This document shows, one piece after another, positions 45,327-54,460 of a stretch of DNA of 64,000 nt; position 1 is the first letter of the stretch; each line of letters begins with the position of its first letter. Origin of the DNA: Candidatus Collinsella stercoripullorum (GTDB lineage: Bacteria > Actinomycetota > Coriobacteriia > Coriobacteriales > Coriobacteriaceae); contig DXAO01000007.1 in the NCBI GenBank assembly GCA_019117005.1, forward strand, positions 1 to 64,000. The letters are read 5' to 3'. The translations under genes were made by a program, and so were the position numbers. The notes beneath the pieces were generated by a model that was given only the letters and a program-made list of their open reading frames with translations, was not told the origin of the DNA and did not search any database.

Positions 45327-46934
45327 ATGCCCAGCATCGCCGACCAGATCGCGTCCCGACGGACGTTCGCCATCATCTCGCACCCGGACGCCGGCAAGAC
45401 GACCCTCACCGAGAAGCTGCTGCTCTACACCGGCCAGCTCCAGTCGGCGGGCTCGGTCAAGGGCAAGAGCAGCTCCAAGCACGCCGTCTCCGACTGGATG
45501 GACATCGAGAAGCAGCGCGGCATCTCCGTCACCTCCTCGGTGCTCCAGTTCACCTACGGCGGCTGCTGCGTCAACATCCTCGACACCCCCGGCCACCAGG
45601 ACTTCTCGGAGGACACCTACCGCACCCTCATGGCCGCCGACGCCGCGGTCATGGTCATCGACGGCGCCAAGGGCGTCGAGGCCCAGACCGTGAAGCTGTT
45701 CCGCGTCTGCGCCCTGCGCGGTATCCCCATCTTCACCTTCGTGAACAAGCTCGACCGCGAGATCCGCGACCCCTTCGAGCTCATGGAGGAGATCGAGAAC
45801 GTGCTCGGGATCGGGACCTGCCCCATGAACTGGCCCATCGGCAGCGGCAGGAACTTCCGCGGCGTCTTCGACCGCGCGAGCCGGCATGTGATCGCCTTCG
45901 AGGGCGACGGGCGCGCGAACGCGTCCAAGAAGGTCGACGAGATCGAGGCCGCGCTCGGCGACCCCGCGCTCGACGAGCTGATCGGCACCGAGAACCACCG
46001 CTCGCTCATGGACGACATCGAGCTGCTCGACGGCGCGGCCGACGAGTTCGACCTCGACGCGGTGCGCGCCGGCAAGCTCTCGCCGGTGTTCTTCGGCTCC
46101 GCGCTCACCAACTTCGGCGTCGAGCCGTTCCTCAAGGACTTCCTGCGCTACGCCCCCGCGCCGGGCCCGCACACCGATGCGGACTCGGGGGAGGAGGTCG
46201 ACCCGCTCACCGACGGCTTCAGCGGGTTCGTCTTCAAGATCCAGGCGAACATGGACCGCAACCACCGCGACCGCATCGCCTTCGTGCGCATCTGCTCCGG
46301 CAGGTTCGAGCGCGGCATGGACGCCTGGCACGTCCAAGGGGGCAGGAAGATCAAGCTCGCGACGGGCACCGCCATGATGGCCGACGACCGCGCGACCGTC
46401 GACGAGGCGTACGCGGGCGATATCGTGGGCCTGTTCGATCCCGGCATCTTCTCCATCGGCGACACCGTCTGCGCGGGGCGCCGGGTGCGCTACGCCGGCA
46501 TCCCCACCTTCGCGCCCGAGCACTTCGCGCGCGTCAGCCAGGTGGACACCATGAAGCGCAAGCAGTTCGTGAAGGGCATGGAGGAGCTCGCCCAGGAGGG
46601 CGCGATCCAGATCTTCCGCGAGCTCGGCGCCGGCATGGAGAGCGTCATCGTCGGCGTGGTGGGCACCCTGCAGTTCGACGTCCTGGAGCAGCGCCTGAAG
46701 TCGGAGTACCGCGTCGAGGTGCGCCGCCAGCCGCTGGGCTACACCGACATCCGCTGGATCGCGGACGCCGAGTCGGTGGACGTGGCCGCCCTCGACCTCA
46801 CCCGCGACACCCTGCGCGTCGAGGACATGCGGGGCGGGAAGCTCCTGCTGTTCACGAGCCCCTGGAACGTCGACTGGGCGCTCGAGCACAACGCGGGGCT
46901 GACCCTGTCCGAGTTCGGCAACGTGAGCTTCTAG
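45327..46934 (+). CDS. prfC: Peptide chain release factor 3
   Basis: RF3 is a GTPase that recycles RF1 and RF2 from the ribosome after termination. The 535-residue product has the G1 loop SHPDAGKTTLTEKLLL, switch II DTPGHQDFSEDTYR and the G4 motif NKLD. RGISVTSSVLQF and the following order distinguish it from EF-G. Domains II and III follow (DRIAFVRICSGRFERGM, MEELAQEGAIQIFR). ATG 45327 begins at the conserved N-terminus. It converges on the SixA-like gene, with a perfect hairpin between them. Confidence 0.96.
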   Translation: MPSIADQIASRRTFAIISHPDAGKTTLTEKLLLYTGQLQSAGSVKGKSSSKHAVSDWMDIEKQRGISVTSSVLQFTYGGCCVNILDTPGHQDFSEDTYRTLMAADAAVMVIDGAKGVEAQTVKLFRVCALRGIPIFTFVNKLDREIRDPFELMEEIENVLGIGTCPMNWPIGSGRNFRGVFDRASRHVIAFEGDGRANASKKVDEIEAALGDPALDELIGTENHRSLMDDIELLDGAADEFDLDAVRAGKLSPVFFGSALTNFGVEPFLKDFLRYAPAPGPHTDADSGEEVDPLTDGFSGFVFKIQANMDRNHRDRIAFVRICSGRFERGMDAWHVQGGRKIKLATGTAMMADDRATVDEAYAGDIVGLFDPGIFSIGDTVCAGRRVRYAGIPTFAPEHFARVSQVDTMKRKQFVKGMEELAQEGAIQIFRELGAGMESVIVGVVGTLQFDVLEQRLKSEYRVEVRRQPLGYTDIRWIADAESVDVAALDLTRDTLRVEDMRGGKLLLFTSPWNVDWALEHNAGLTLSEFGNVSF

Positions 46935-47006
46935 GGCCGCGGTTCCCCGAGGGCCGCGGGGGGGGCGGGCGTCGCCGCAGGCTCCTCGGAGCGAGCGGCG
47001 GCATGA

Positions 47007-47052
47007 CGCGGCCCCGCCCGGTCCGCGCCGCCGCGCACCGGGCGGGGCCGCG
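47007..47052. terminator. Bidirectional hairpin between prfC and the SixA-like gene
   Basis: A perfect 16-bp inverted repeat (47007-47022 with 47037-47052) has a 14-base loop and lies midway between convergent genes. No T run is present on either strand. Confidence 0.65.
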
Positions 47053-47069
47053 CCCATGGGGCGTCCCGG

Positions 47070-47558
47070 CTAGTCCTCCACCTCGGGGCCCTGGACGAAC
47101 CATTCGAGCGTGCCGGAGCGGCCGTCCGCGTCCAGGCCGACGGTCGCCATGCCGCCCGGCTTGAGCGCGAGCTTCACGCCGGTCAGGCGCTCGACCATGC
47201 GCTCCATGAACGGGATGTGGCCCACCGCGATGAGGCAGTCCGCGTCCGTCTGGGCGAGCTGGTCGGCGAAGGCGGCCTCGTCCTGCTCCCATAGGCTGTC
47301 GACCGGGACCGTCGTGAGCCAGCCGCCGAGCGCGCGGTCGACCTCCTCGGCGGTCTGCATCGCGCGGACCGCGGGGCTCGACCACAGCGTCGCGTGGGAC
47401 GAGCTGTGCGCGTCCAGAAGGTAGAACGAGCGCATGAAGCCGTCGACCGAGGAGAGCGCCGCCCGCCCCGGCCCGGTGAGCCCGCGGTCGAAGTCCGACT
47501 GGCCGGGGCCGATCGGCTCCGCCTTCCCGTGCCTGATGAGGATGAGCTTCTTGATCAT
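47070..47558 (-). CDS. Histidine phosphatase, SixA-like
   Basis: This 162-residue protein has LILIRHGKAEP (catalytic His in RHG), an Arg in LWSSPAVRAMQTAE and the second His in AVGHIPFMERMV. Its short length without an inserted cap domain matches SixA phosphohistidine phosphatases. SixA dephosphorylates phosphotransfer domains in E. coli, with the PTS protein NPr as a more recent substrate; the target here is unknown. ATG 47558 (complement) starts just before the conserved core. Confidence 0.85.
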   Translation of the reverse strand: MIKKLILIRHGKAEPIGPGQSDFDRGLTGPGRAALSSVDGFMRSFYLLDAHSSSHATLWSSPAVRAMQTAEEVDRALGGWLTTVPVDSLWEQDEAAFADQLAQTDADCLIAVGHIPFMERMVERLTGVKLALKPGGMATVGLDADGRSGTLEWFVQGPEVED

Positions 47559-47708
47559 GCGCGCCGCCTCTCGTCTCGGTGCCTCCGCTCCCTCGATTCT
47601 ATCCAAACCCGGCGCCGCGCGCCCCCGCGAATCCCGTGCCGCCCGCGGACGGCGGCCGACCGTACATGTGGAACATCAGATATCCGCATCGGGGGTCGGG
47701 TAACGTTG

Positions 47709-47714
47709 TAAAAT
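47709..47714 (+). promoter_or_regulatory. Candidate -10 box for the Asp23-fakA genes
   Basis: TAAAAT lies 56 bases before the GTG start of the Asp23 gene in a small AT-rich patch; the -35 box is not evident. Confidence 0.35.
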
Positions 47715-47769
47715 ACGGAAATGACTGCTCCCACGGTGGGTGCCCCGTGCATCCGGGAAGGAGATAACC

Positions 47770-48123
47770 GTGACCGATACCATCCCCGGCAGCCTGAGCG
47801 TCTCCAACGACGTCATCGCCGATATCGCCGGCTACGCCGCGCTGTCCTGCTACGGTGTGGTGGGCATGGCCGAGCAGCAGCAGGGGGTCGAGTCCGTCCG
47901 CCTGCTCGCCGGCCAGCGCCTGCGCAAGGGCGTCCTCGTGTCCTCGACCGAGGAGGGCCTCTCCATCGACCTCCACATCGTGATCGAGAGCGGCGTCAAC
48001 ATGAAGTCCGTCTGCGAGAACCTGGCCAGCTCGGTGTCGTTCACCCTGGCCGAGATCGCCCAGATCGACCCCGCGGCCCTGAAGATCGCCATCCACATCG
48101 ACGCGCTGAAGTCGCGCGGCTAG
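47770..48123 (+). CDS. Asp23/Gls24 family protein
   Basis: This 117-residue Asp23-domain protein has ISNDVIADIAGYAALSCYGV-like sequence at its start (SVSNDVIADIAG, CYGVVGM) and IDLHIVIESGVNMKSV in the middle. Members are envelope-stress proteins; the short type next to a DAK2-domain gene (YloU in Bacillus) is conserved but poorly understood. GTG 47770 is chosen because AAGGAGA lies eight bases upstream. The DAK2 gene follows after 31 bases, as in Firmicutes. Confidence 0.88.
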   Translation: MTDTIPGSLSVSNDVIADIAGYAALSCYGVVGMAEQQQGVESVRLLAGQRLRKGVLVSSTEEGLSIDLHIVIESGVNMKSVCENLASSVSFTLAEIAQIDPAALKIAIHIDALKSRG

Positions 48124-48154
48124 GCATCCATCGATACAACGGAGATACACCAAC

Positions 48155-49819
48155 ATGATCGCGAAAACCATCCGCACGTGCTTCCCGGTCGCGGCGAAGG
48201 CGGTCGCCGACAAGGCGGAGGACATCAACAAGCTGAACGTCTTCCCGGTCCCCGACGGCGACACGGGCACCAACATGTCCCTGACGCTGGGCTCGGTGGT
48301 CAAGGAGCTCTCCGCGCTCCCCGCCGACGCCGACATGGAGGCCGTCGCCGGCGCCATCACCCACGGCTCGCTCATGGGCGCGCGCGGCAACTCCGGCGTC
48401 ATCACCTCGCAGATCCTGCGCGGGGTGGCCGAGGGGCTCGTCGGCGCGGGCAGCCCGACGTCGAGCGCCGACATCGCGCAGGCCCTGCGCCGCGCGGTGA
48501 AGGTCGCCTTCCAGGCGGTGCGCAAGCCTGTCGAGGGCACGATCCTCACCGTGCTGCGCGACATCTCGACCAAGGCGGACGAGTGCGAGAAGAAGCGCCT
48601 CACGGTGGAGGAGACGCTCGACGCGATCGTGGTGGAGGCGTACCAGTCGGTCGCCCGCACCCCCGACCTGCTCCCCGTCCTGAAGGAGAACGGCGTCGTC
48701 GACTCCGGCGCCTTCGGCTTCGCCATCTTCCTCGAGAACTTCGTCGCGGCGGCCCTGGGCCGCACCGCCCAGGTCGAGGACTTCGCCACCACCTTCGACG
48801 CCGGCTCGGCGCGCGACTCGGCCCTGGACCGCGTGAAGATCGAGGCGAACGACGACTGGGAGGGCTCGGAGTACCGCTACTGCAACGAGTTCCTGTTCCG
48901 CGCGGAGCGCCCCTTCGACGAGGAGGAGTGCCTGGAGTTCCTGGCGTCCATGGGCGACTGCGAGCTCCTCGTCGGCGCCTACCCCGACTACAAGGTCCAC
49001 GTGCACTCCAACACGCCCAACCTGGTGCTCGAGCACATGCTGCGCTTCGGCCAGGTCTACGAGGTCTTCATCCACAACATGGATATGGAGTCCCACGAGC
49101 GCACCGCCAAGATCCATGCCGACGAGCAGGCCGCCGCTCCCTCCGAGCCCGCCAAGCCCATCGGCTTCGTCGCCGTCGCGGCCGGTTCGGGCCAGGCGGA
49201 GATCCTCACCTCCATGGGCGTCGACGTCATCGTGTCCGGCGGCCAGACCATGAACCCGAGCACCGCCGACCTGCTCGACGCCGTCGACCGCGTGAACGCG
49301 GAGGCCGTCATCATCCTGCCGGACAACGGCAACATCCGCATGGCCGCCGAGGCCGCCGCGAGCGCCTGCGCCGACAAGCGCGTGTTCGTGGTCCCCACCA
49401 AGACCGTGCCGCAGGCCTTCTCCGCCCTGTTCGCCGTCATGCCCGACGCCCCGGTCGAGGAGGTCGTCGAGGCCATGGCCGAGGCCGCGTCCGAGGTGCG
49501 CGACGGCGAGGTCACGACCGCCGTGCGCGACTCCCAGGCGGCCGACGGCTCGCCCATCCGCTCCGGCGACGTCATGGGCATCGTCTCGGGCTCCATAGAC
49601 GTGGTCGGCTCCGACGTCAAGGACGTCACGCTCGAGTGCGTGCGCCGCATGCAGGCCGAGGAGGAGGGCGACACGCTCACCATCCTCGCCGGCTCGGACC
49701 TGTCCGACGAGGCGTTCGAGGAGATCGTCGCCGCCATCGAGGAGGACCAGCCCGACCTCGAGATCGACCCGCATCGCGGGGAGCAGCCCCTCTATCCGGT
49801 CATCTTCTCCATCGAGTAG
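48155..49819 (+). CDS. DAK2-domain protein, fatty acid kinase FakA-like (YloV)
   Basis: The 554-residue protein begins with a DAK2 nucleotide-binding domain (KLNVFPVPDGDTGTNM, SLMGARGNSGVITSQIL). It has a middle domain and a C-terminal EDD-like domain with GLAGSEG-type loops. FakA phosphorylates fatty acids held by FakB proteins, feeding exogenous fatty acids to phospholipid synthesis through PlsX/PlsY. No FakB gene is present in the window, but plsX lies 5 kb downstream on the same strand. The start ATG 48155 is preceded by ACGGAGATA. Confidence 0.88.
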   Translation: MIAKTIRTCFPVAAKAVADKAEDINKLNVFPVPDGDTGTNMSLTLGSVVKELSALPADADMEAVAGAITHGSLMGARGNSGVITSQILRGVAEGLVGAGSPTSSADIAQALRRAVKVAFQAVRKPVEGTILTVLRDISTKADECEKKRLTVEETLDAIVVEAYQSVARTPDLLPVLKENGVVDSGAFGFAIFLENFVAAALGRTAQVEDFATTFDAGSARDSALDRVKIEANDDWEGSEYRYCNEFLFRAERPFDEEECLEFLASMGDCELLVGAYPDYKVHVHSNTPNLVLEHMLRFGQVYEVFIHNMDMESHERTAKIHADEQAAAPSEPAKPIGFVAVAAGSGQAEILTSMGVDVIVSGGQTMNPSTADLLDAVDRVNAEAVIILPDNGNIRMAAEAAASACADKRVFVVPTKTVPQAFSALFAVMPDAPVEEVVEAMAEAASEVRDGEVTTAVRDSQAADGSPIRSGDVMGIVSGSIDVVGSDVKDVTLECVRRMQAEEEGDTLTILAGSDLSDEAFEEIVAAIEEDQPDLEIDPHRGEQPLYPVIFSIE

Positions 49820-49827
49820 GTTCCCGT

Positions 49828-52005
49828 ATGGCGCACCGCATCGCCGCACCCCGCGTGTCGGCGCGTCTGTCCCGCGCAGCCGTCCTCAGCCAGGACGCCG
49901 CGCGCCTGAAATACGTGTCGGGTGCGCGCGAGGAGGCCCTGCACCGGCTCGGCATCGAGACGGTGGGGGACCTCCTTCTCCATATCCCGCGCAGCTACCT
50001 CGACTTCTCGCACGCCTCGAGCATCGAGGCGGCGCGCATCGGGGAGGTCGCCACGGTGGTCGCGACCGTCGACCGCGTGAGCGAGAAGCACCCCCGCCCG
50101 CGCCTCTCCGTGACCGAGGTCTACCTCGTCGACGAGACGGGCGTCATGCAGGCCGCCTTCTTCAAGCAGCCCTGGATCGCCCGGGACCTCCATCCCGGCG
50201 ACCGCATCGCCGTCATGGGCAAGGTCGAGTTCGCCTACGGGTTCAAGCAGATGAGCGGCCCCCAGTACGAGCGGCTCGACGCGGGCGCGTCCACCGGGAC
50301 CATCCTGCCGGTCCATCCGGTGACCGAGGGCGTCAGCCGCGCCTGGATGCGCAGGATCGTCTCGGGGGCCCTCGAGGCCGCCTCGACCTTCCCCGACCCG
50401 GTCCCGGCGCGCCTGCGCGCCGAGCGCGGGCTCATGAGCCTGTCGCGGGCGCTGCGCGCGATCCACTTCCCCTCGTCGATGGGGGAGCGCGACCTTGCGC
50501 GCCGCCGCCTCTCCTACGACGAGGTGCTGCTGCTCCAGCTCGCCCTCCGCCTGCGCGACGACGCGACCCTCTCGGGCGTCGAGCCGATCGGCCACACCCC
50601 GGGGGCCCGGGTCGAGCGGCTCGGCGGGGCGCTGCCGTTCGGGCTCACCGACGAGCAGCGGACGGCGGTCGATGAGATCCTGGCCGACATGTCCGATCCC
50701 GGGCGCGTCATGAACCGCCTGCTTCTGGGCGATGTCGGGACCGGCAAGACCGCCGTGGCCCTCTTCGCGCTCGCCGCCGCGGCCGACTCGGGGCGCCAGG
50801 CGTGCGTCATGGCCCCGACCGGCGTGCTCGCGGGCCAGTACGCGACCTCCTGCATGCCCCTGCTCGAGCGCGCGCAGGTGAGCTCGGCCCTGCTCACGGG
50901 GGCGACCCCCGCCCCGGAGCGCGCGGACATCCTCGCGCGCCTCGCGGCGGGCGAGCTGGACGTGCTCTTCGGCACGCATACGGTCCTCTCGGACGACGTC
51001 GTGTTCCGCAGCCTCTCGCTGGCCGTCATCGACGAGCAGCATCGCTTCGGCGTCGGCCAGCGCAGCGCCCTGAGGGCCAAGGGGCCCGGTGCCGACCTGC
51101 TCGTCATGAGCGCGACCCCCATCCCGCGCACGCTCGCGCTGTCGGTGTACGGGGACCTGGACACGAGCATCATCAGGCACCGACCCCACCCGGGCGCGGG
51201 GGTCGAGACGCGCGTCCTCGACGACGCGAGCCGCGACATCGCCTACGGCGCGATCCGGGAGGCGCTCGAGGCCGGGCAGCAGGCCTATGTCATCTGCCCC
51301 CTCGTCGCGGAGCGCGACGAGGCCGACGAGCTCGAGGACGTCCCGGGCATCGAGCGCGACGAGGAGGGCCGCGCCGTCCAGCGCGCCCCGCTCCATGCGG
51401 CCGAGACCGAGGCCGAGCGCCTGCGCCGCGTGTTCGCGGGCTACGAGGTCGGCCTGCTCCATGGGCGCATGCCGGCACGGGAGAAGGAGGAGGCCATCGA
51501 GCGGTTCCGCGACGGCGCCGTGCAGGTGCTCGTCTCCACCACGGTGGTCGAGGTCGGGGTCGACGTGCCCAACGCCACGGTCATGCTCATCGAGAACGGC
51601 GAGCGCTTCGGCCTGGCGACCCTGCACCAGCTGCGGGGGCGCGTGGGCCGCGGCGAGCTCGCGGGCCGCTGTTTCGTGGTGGCGGAGGGGGCGCGCGGAC
51701 GGCGCGGTTCGCCCGCGCTGGACCGTCTGCGCGCGCTGGAGCGGACCGCGGACGGCTTCGAGCTGGCGAGGATGGACCTGAGGCTGCGCCACGAGGGCGA
51801 GATCCTGGGGTACCGCCAGCACGGGGGCGTCACGCTGCGCTTCGTCGACCTCGATGCGGACGCCGACCTCATCGAGGCCGCGCATGCCGACGCCGTCGAG
51901 CTTCTGCGCTACGCGCGCACCCTTTCGAGTACGGCCACCGCACCGCTGCGGTGCGCCGTCGCGGACCGGTACGGAGATGTGTTCAAGGAGGTCAGCGGAG
52001 GATGA
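49828..52005 (+). CDS. recG: ATP-dependent DNA helicase RecG
   Basis: RecG reverses stalled forks and processes branched DNA. The 725-residue protein has an N-terminal wedge domain with an OB fold (about 1-190), then the helicase core: FGLTDEQRTAVDEI, GDVGTGKTAVA, DEQHRFGVGQR, MSATPIPRTLA, VEVGVDVPNATVM and QLRGRVGRG. The C-terminal TRG motif region is present. A short acidic insert (about 490-520) lies between the two helicase lobes. ATG 49828 lies eight bases after the fakA stop. Its TGA overlaps the rsmD ATG (ATGA). Confidence 0.96.
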   Translation: MAHRIAAPRVSARLSRAAVLSQDAARLKYVSGAREEALHRLGIETVGDLLLHIPRSYLDFSHASSIEAARIGEVATVVATVDRVSEKHPRPRLSVTEVYLVDETGVMQAAFFKQPWIARDLHPGDRIAVMGKVEFAYGFKQMSGPQYERLDAGASTGTILPVHPVTEGVSRAWMRRIVSGALEAASTFPDPVPARLRAERGLMSLSRALRAIHFPSSMGERDLARRRLSYDEVLLLQLALRLRDDATLSGVEPIGHTPGARVERLGGALPFGLTDEQRTAVDEILADMSDPGRVMNRLLLGDVGTGKTAVALFALAAAADSGRQACVMAPTGVLAGQYATSCMPLLERAQVSSALLTGATPAPERADILARLAAGELDVLFGTHTVLSDDVVFRSLSLAVIDEQHRFGVGQRSALRAKGPGADLLVMSATPIPRTLALSVYGDLDTSIIRHRPHPGAGVETRVLDDASRDIAYGAIREALEAGQQAYVICPLVAERDEADELEDVPGIERDEEGRAVQRAPLHAAETEAERLRRVFAGYEVGLLHGRMPAREKEEAIERFRDGAVQVLVSTTVVEVGVDVPNATVMLIENGERFGLATLHQLRGRVGRGELAGRCFVVAEGARGRRGSPALDRLRALERTADGFELARMDLRLRHEGEILGYRQHGGVTLRFVDLDADADLIEAAHADAVELLRYARTLSSTATAPLRCAVADRYGDVFKEVSGG

Positions 52006-52574
52006 GGATCGTCGCGGGGGAGTGGCGCGGAAGAAGGATCGAGGAGCCGCGGGGGCGCGAGGTGACGAGGCCGACCACCGACCGCGTCCGCGAGGCGTGC
52101 GCCTCCATGGTCGAGGCGGCGCTCCCGACGGGGATCGAGGGCGCGCGCGTGCTCGACGCATTCGCGGGGTCCGGCGCCCTGGGGCTGGAGATGCTCTCGC
52201 GCGGCGCCGCCTTCGCCGCGTTCTTCGACATCGACCGCCAGGCGGCGGCGCTGGTGGGCCGCAACCTCGCCGGGGTGCGGTGCGCGCGCGAGCGCTACCG
52301 GGTCACCTGCGGGGACGTGCTCGCCTACGCGGAGCGCGGGAGGATCGCCGGCGGCCCCTTCGACCTCGTGGCCATCGACGCCCCCTACGCCCTGGGCGCC
52401 GAGCCCGCCGAGCGGCTGCTTCGCGCCCTGCGCTCCGCCGGCGCGATCCTCCCCGGCGCGCTCGCCCTCGTGGAGCACGCCGCCGGCGACGCCGGGGCGC
52501 GCCCCGACGGCTTCGAGGTCCTCCGCGAGAAGCGCTACGGCATCACCGCGGTGGACCTGCTGCGCCTGACCTGA
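52002..52574 (+). CDS. rsmD: 16S rRNA (guanine-966-N2)-methyltransferase RsmD
   Basis: The 190-residue Rossmann methyltransferase has MRIVAGEWRGRRI, RPTTDRVREA and the SAM motif LDAFAGSGALGLEMLSRGA. The catalytic (D/N)PPY motif reads DAPY (in LVAIDAPYAL), so the first Pro is replaced by Ala. The rest of the family signature is intact, so function is likely retained. It overlaps recG by four bases and precedes coaD, a common actinobacterial and Firmicutes pairing. Confidence 0.9.
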   Translation: MRIVAGEWRGRRIEEPRGREVTRPTTDRVREACASMVEAALPTGIEGARVLDAFAGSGALGLEMLSRGAAFAAFFDIDRQAAALVGRNLAGVRCARERYRVTCGDVLAYAERGRIAGGPFDLVAIDAPYALGAEPAERLLRALRSAGAILPGALALVEHAAGDAGARPDGFEVLREKRYGITAVDLLRLT

Positions 52575-52673
52575 GCGCTCCGGCCCCGCCATGGTACGGC
52601 GACCCTTGCCCCGCCCGCCGCGCTGCGCCACAATGATGCGGTCGCAACGGGGCTGCAAAAGGAGGATCCGACC

Positions 52674-53171
52674 ATGATCTGCACCATCGAGCACGCGCTC
52701 GTGCCCGGCACCTTCGACCCGATCACCTACGGGCACATCGACGTGGTGCGCAGGGCGCGCCGCCTGTTCCCGCGCGTGACGGTCGCCGTCGCCGAGTCCA
52801 TCGGCAAGAACGGCTCCGGTCCGGTGTTCAGCCTCGATGAGCGCGTGGCGCTCGCCCGGGAGGCGCTTGCGGGAACCCCGGGCGTGGAGGTCGAGCCGTT
52901 CTGCGGCCTGCTCGTCGACTTCGCGCACCAGCTGGGGGCGGGCGCGGTCGTGAAGGGCCTGCGCGCGATGACGGACTTCGAGTACGAGCTCCAGCAGGCC
53001 GACCTCAACTACCGCCTGGACTCCGAGCTCGAATCCATCTTCGTCATGAGCGCGCCCCAGTACGGCTACATATCCTCCTCGGTGGTCCGCCAGATCTCCT
53101 CGTTCGGCGGGGACGTCTCGGCCCTCGTCCCTCCCAATGTGGTTGAGGCCCTGCGCGCCCGCTTCTCATAA
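52674..53171 (+). CDS. coaD: Phosphopantetheine adenylyltransferase
   Basis: CoaD adds AMP to 4'-phosphopantetheine in coenzyme A synthesis. The 165-residue product has ALVPGTFDPITYGHIDVV (the TxGH nucleotidyltransferase motif), GLLVDFA, VVKGLRAMTDFEYELQQA and YISSSVVRQISSFGGD. All catalytic residues appear present. AAAAGGAGG precedes the ATG. It is separated from rsmD by 99 bases. Confidence 0.97.
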   Translation: MICTIEHALVPGTFDPITYGHIDVVRRARRLFPRVTVAVAESIGKNGSGPVFSLDERVALAREALAGTPGVEVEPFCGLLVDFAHQLGAGAVVKGLRAMTDFEYELQQADLNYRLDSELESIFVMSAPQYGYISSSVVRQISSFGGDVSALVPPNVVEALRARFS

Positions 53172-53183
53172 GATGCACACGGC

Positions 53184-53205
53184 CGCGCCCGCGAAATCGG
53201 GCGCG
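53184..53205 (+). terminator. Small hairpin after coaD
   Basis: An eight-base-pair stem CGCGCCCG/CGGGCGCG with a six-base loop starts 12 bases past the coaD stop. The following sequence GATACT (53217-53222) with TG three bases upstream may be an extended -10 for the next gene. Confidence 0.4.
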
Positions 53206-53258
53206 CTCGGGCCTGTGATACTATTAGCTCTTGAACACAGCCGACGGAAGGAGACTTG

Positions 53259-53753
53259 ATGGCTGGCGACAACTTTCCCGGCGAGAGGATCGAAAGCCTT
53301 GTCGATGAGCTGTGGGCTATCATCGAGGAAGCCAAGCCTCCCTTCGGCAAATCCCAGTTCAAGATGATCGAGACCGAGGCGGTCCTGAACATCCTCGATG
53401 AGATCCGCATGAGCTATCCCGAGGAGTGGCAGAAGTCCCGCCGCATCCTGAAGGAGCGCGACGAGCTGCTCGCGAGCGCCTCGGCCCAGGCCGACTCGAT
53501 CATCGCCGACGCCCAGCAGCAGGCCCTCACCATCGCCGGCGAGCAGGAGATCGTCCGCCTCGCCCAGAGCCAGGCCGACGAGATCCGCGAGCGCGCCCAG
53601 CAGTACGAGCGCGAGACCCGCTACGCCGCCGAGGATTACGCGGAGCAGGTCTTCACGCACCTCGAGGAGAACCTCAAATCGCTGACCTCCACCGTCGCCC
53701 GCTGCCGCCAGCAGCTCAACGAGGGCGCCAACGGCCAGGGCGGTTCGTGGTGA
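53259..53753 (+). CDS. Coiled-coil protein, SepIVA-like (DivIVA-related)
   Basis: This 164-residue protein has an N-terminal helical region (LVDELWAIIEEAKPPFGKSQ), then VLNILDEIRMSYPEEWQKSR and a coiled coil with regularly spaced Ala, Gln and Asp (ADSIIADAQQQALTIAGEQE). It ends in a helix FTHLEENLKSLTSTVARCRQ. The pattern and position, directly upstream of DUF177 and near rnc and smc, match mycobacterial SepIVA (Rv2927c), an essential septation factor, although this version is shorter. A role in cell division or envelope growth is inferred. ATG 53259 has GGAAGGAGA upstream. Confidence 0.7.
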   Translation: MAGDNFPGERIESLVDELWAIIEEAKPPFGKSQFKMIETEAVLNILDEIRMSYPEEWQKSRRILKERDELLASASAQADSIIADAQQQALTIAGEQEIVRLAQSQADEIRERAQQYERETRYAAEDYAEQVFTHLEENLKSLTSTVARCRQQLNEGANGQGGSW

Positions 53754-54307
53754 TGGACGCGCTCGACCCCATCGTCGTCGAGCTCGGGGAGCGGCTCGAG
53801 AACCCGGGCGACTCGCTGCCCGTCTCCGGACGGATAGAGATCGGCTCGTACAGCACCGGGGAGAAGGAGCTCGCCCTGCCCGACGGCGTCTCCTACGACG
53901 TGGTCCTCACCCATGCCGGCGACGGCATCCTCGCCACGGGGATCGTCCGCGCGCATGCGCAGGCGTCCTGCGACCGCTGCCTGGAGCCCGCGGACGTGGA
54001 CATCGCCGGCGAGATCGAGGAGTACTTCCTGTTCCAGGAGCCCGAGGACGCGGATGCCTACGAGGACGGCTTCGAGCTTGTGGGACCCGACCGCACGGTC
54101 GACCTCTCCGGCCCCATCTGGGACGCCATGGTGATGGACACCCCGTTCGTGATCCTGTGCCGCCCGGATTGCGCGGGGCTGTGCCCCACCTGCGGCGCGA
54201 ACCTCAACGAGGGCCCCTGCGGCTGCGCCGAGCGCGCGGAGCGGGAGCGCCTGGAGGGCGACGACAACCCCTTCGCGGTCCTGCGCGGGCTCGATCTGGG
54301 CGAGTAG
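53753..54307 (+). CDS. DUF177 (YceD) family protein
   Basis: The 184-residue protein has the YceD pattern: ASCDRCLEPADVDIAGEIEE in the centre and CRPDCAGLCPTCGANLN near the C-terminus, where the cysteines probably bind zinc. YceD proteins occur next to rpmF in most bacteria and have been linked to 23S rRNA processing in E. coli and plants. The start overlaps the upstream stop (TGATG); a GTG one codon earlier is also possible. rpmF follows after 153 bases with its own leader. Confidence 0.9.
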   Translation: MDALDPIVVELGERLENPGDSLPVSGRIEIGSYSTGEKELALPDGVSYDVVLTHAGDGILATGIVRAHAQASCDRCLEPADVDIAGEIEEYFLFQEPEDADAYEDGFELVGPDRTVDLSGPIWDAMVMDTPFVILCRPDCAGLCPTCGANLNEGPCGCAERAERERLEGDDNPFAVLRGLDLGE

Positions 54308-54399
54308 GGCGGAAGCGCCCCGCCCCGGGAGGGTCCGTGCGTGCATAACCTATGGTCGCGGCATGTGGAGAAGAAAAACATCTGTACAGGCCGGGATTC

Positions 54400-54410
54400 T
54401 ATGATAGTAT
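54400..54410 (+). promoter_or_regulatory. Candidate promoter of rpmF
   Basis: TATGAT (54400-54405) overlaps an extended -10 TGATAGTAT (54402-54410), 51-61 bases before the rpmF ATG, in an AT-richer stretch of the leader. No clear -35. Confidence 0.4.
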
Positions 54411-54460
54411 CGCTACTTGCGCGTAATCGTGCCAGGACATAGCAATAAAGGAAGGTCATC

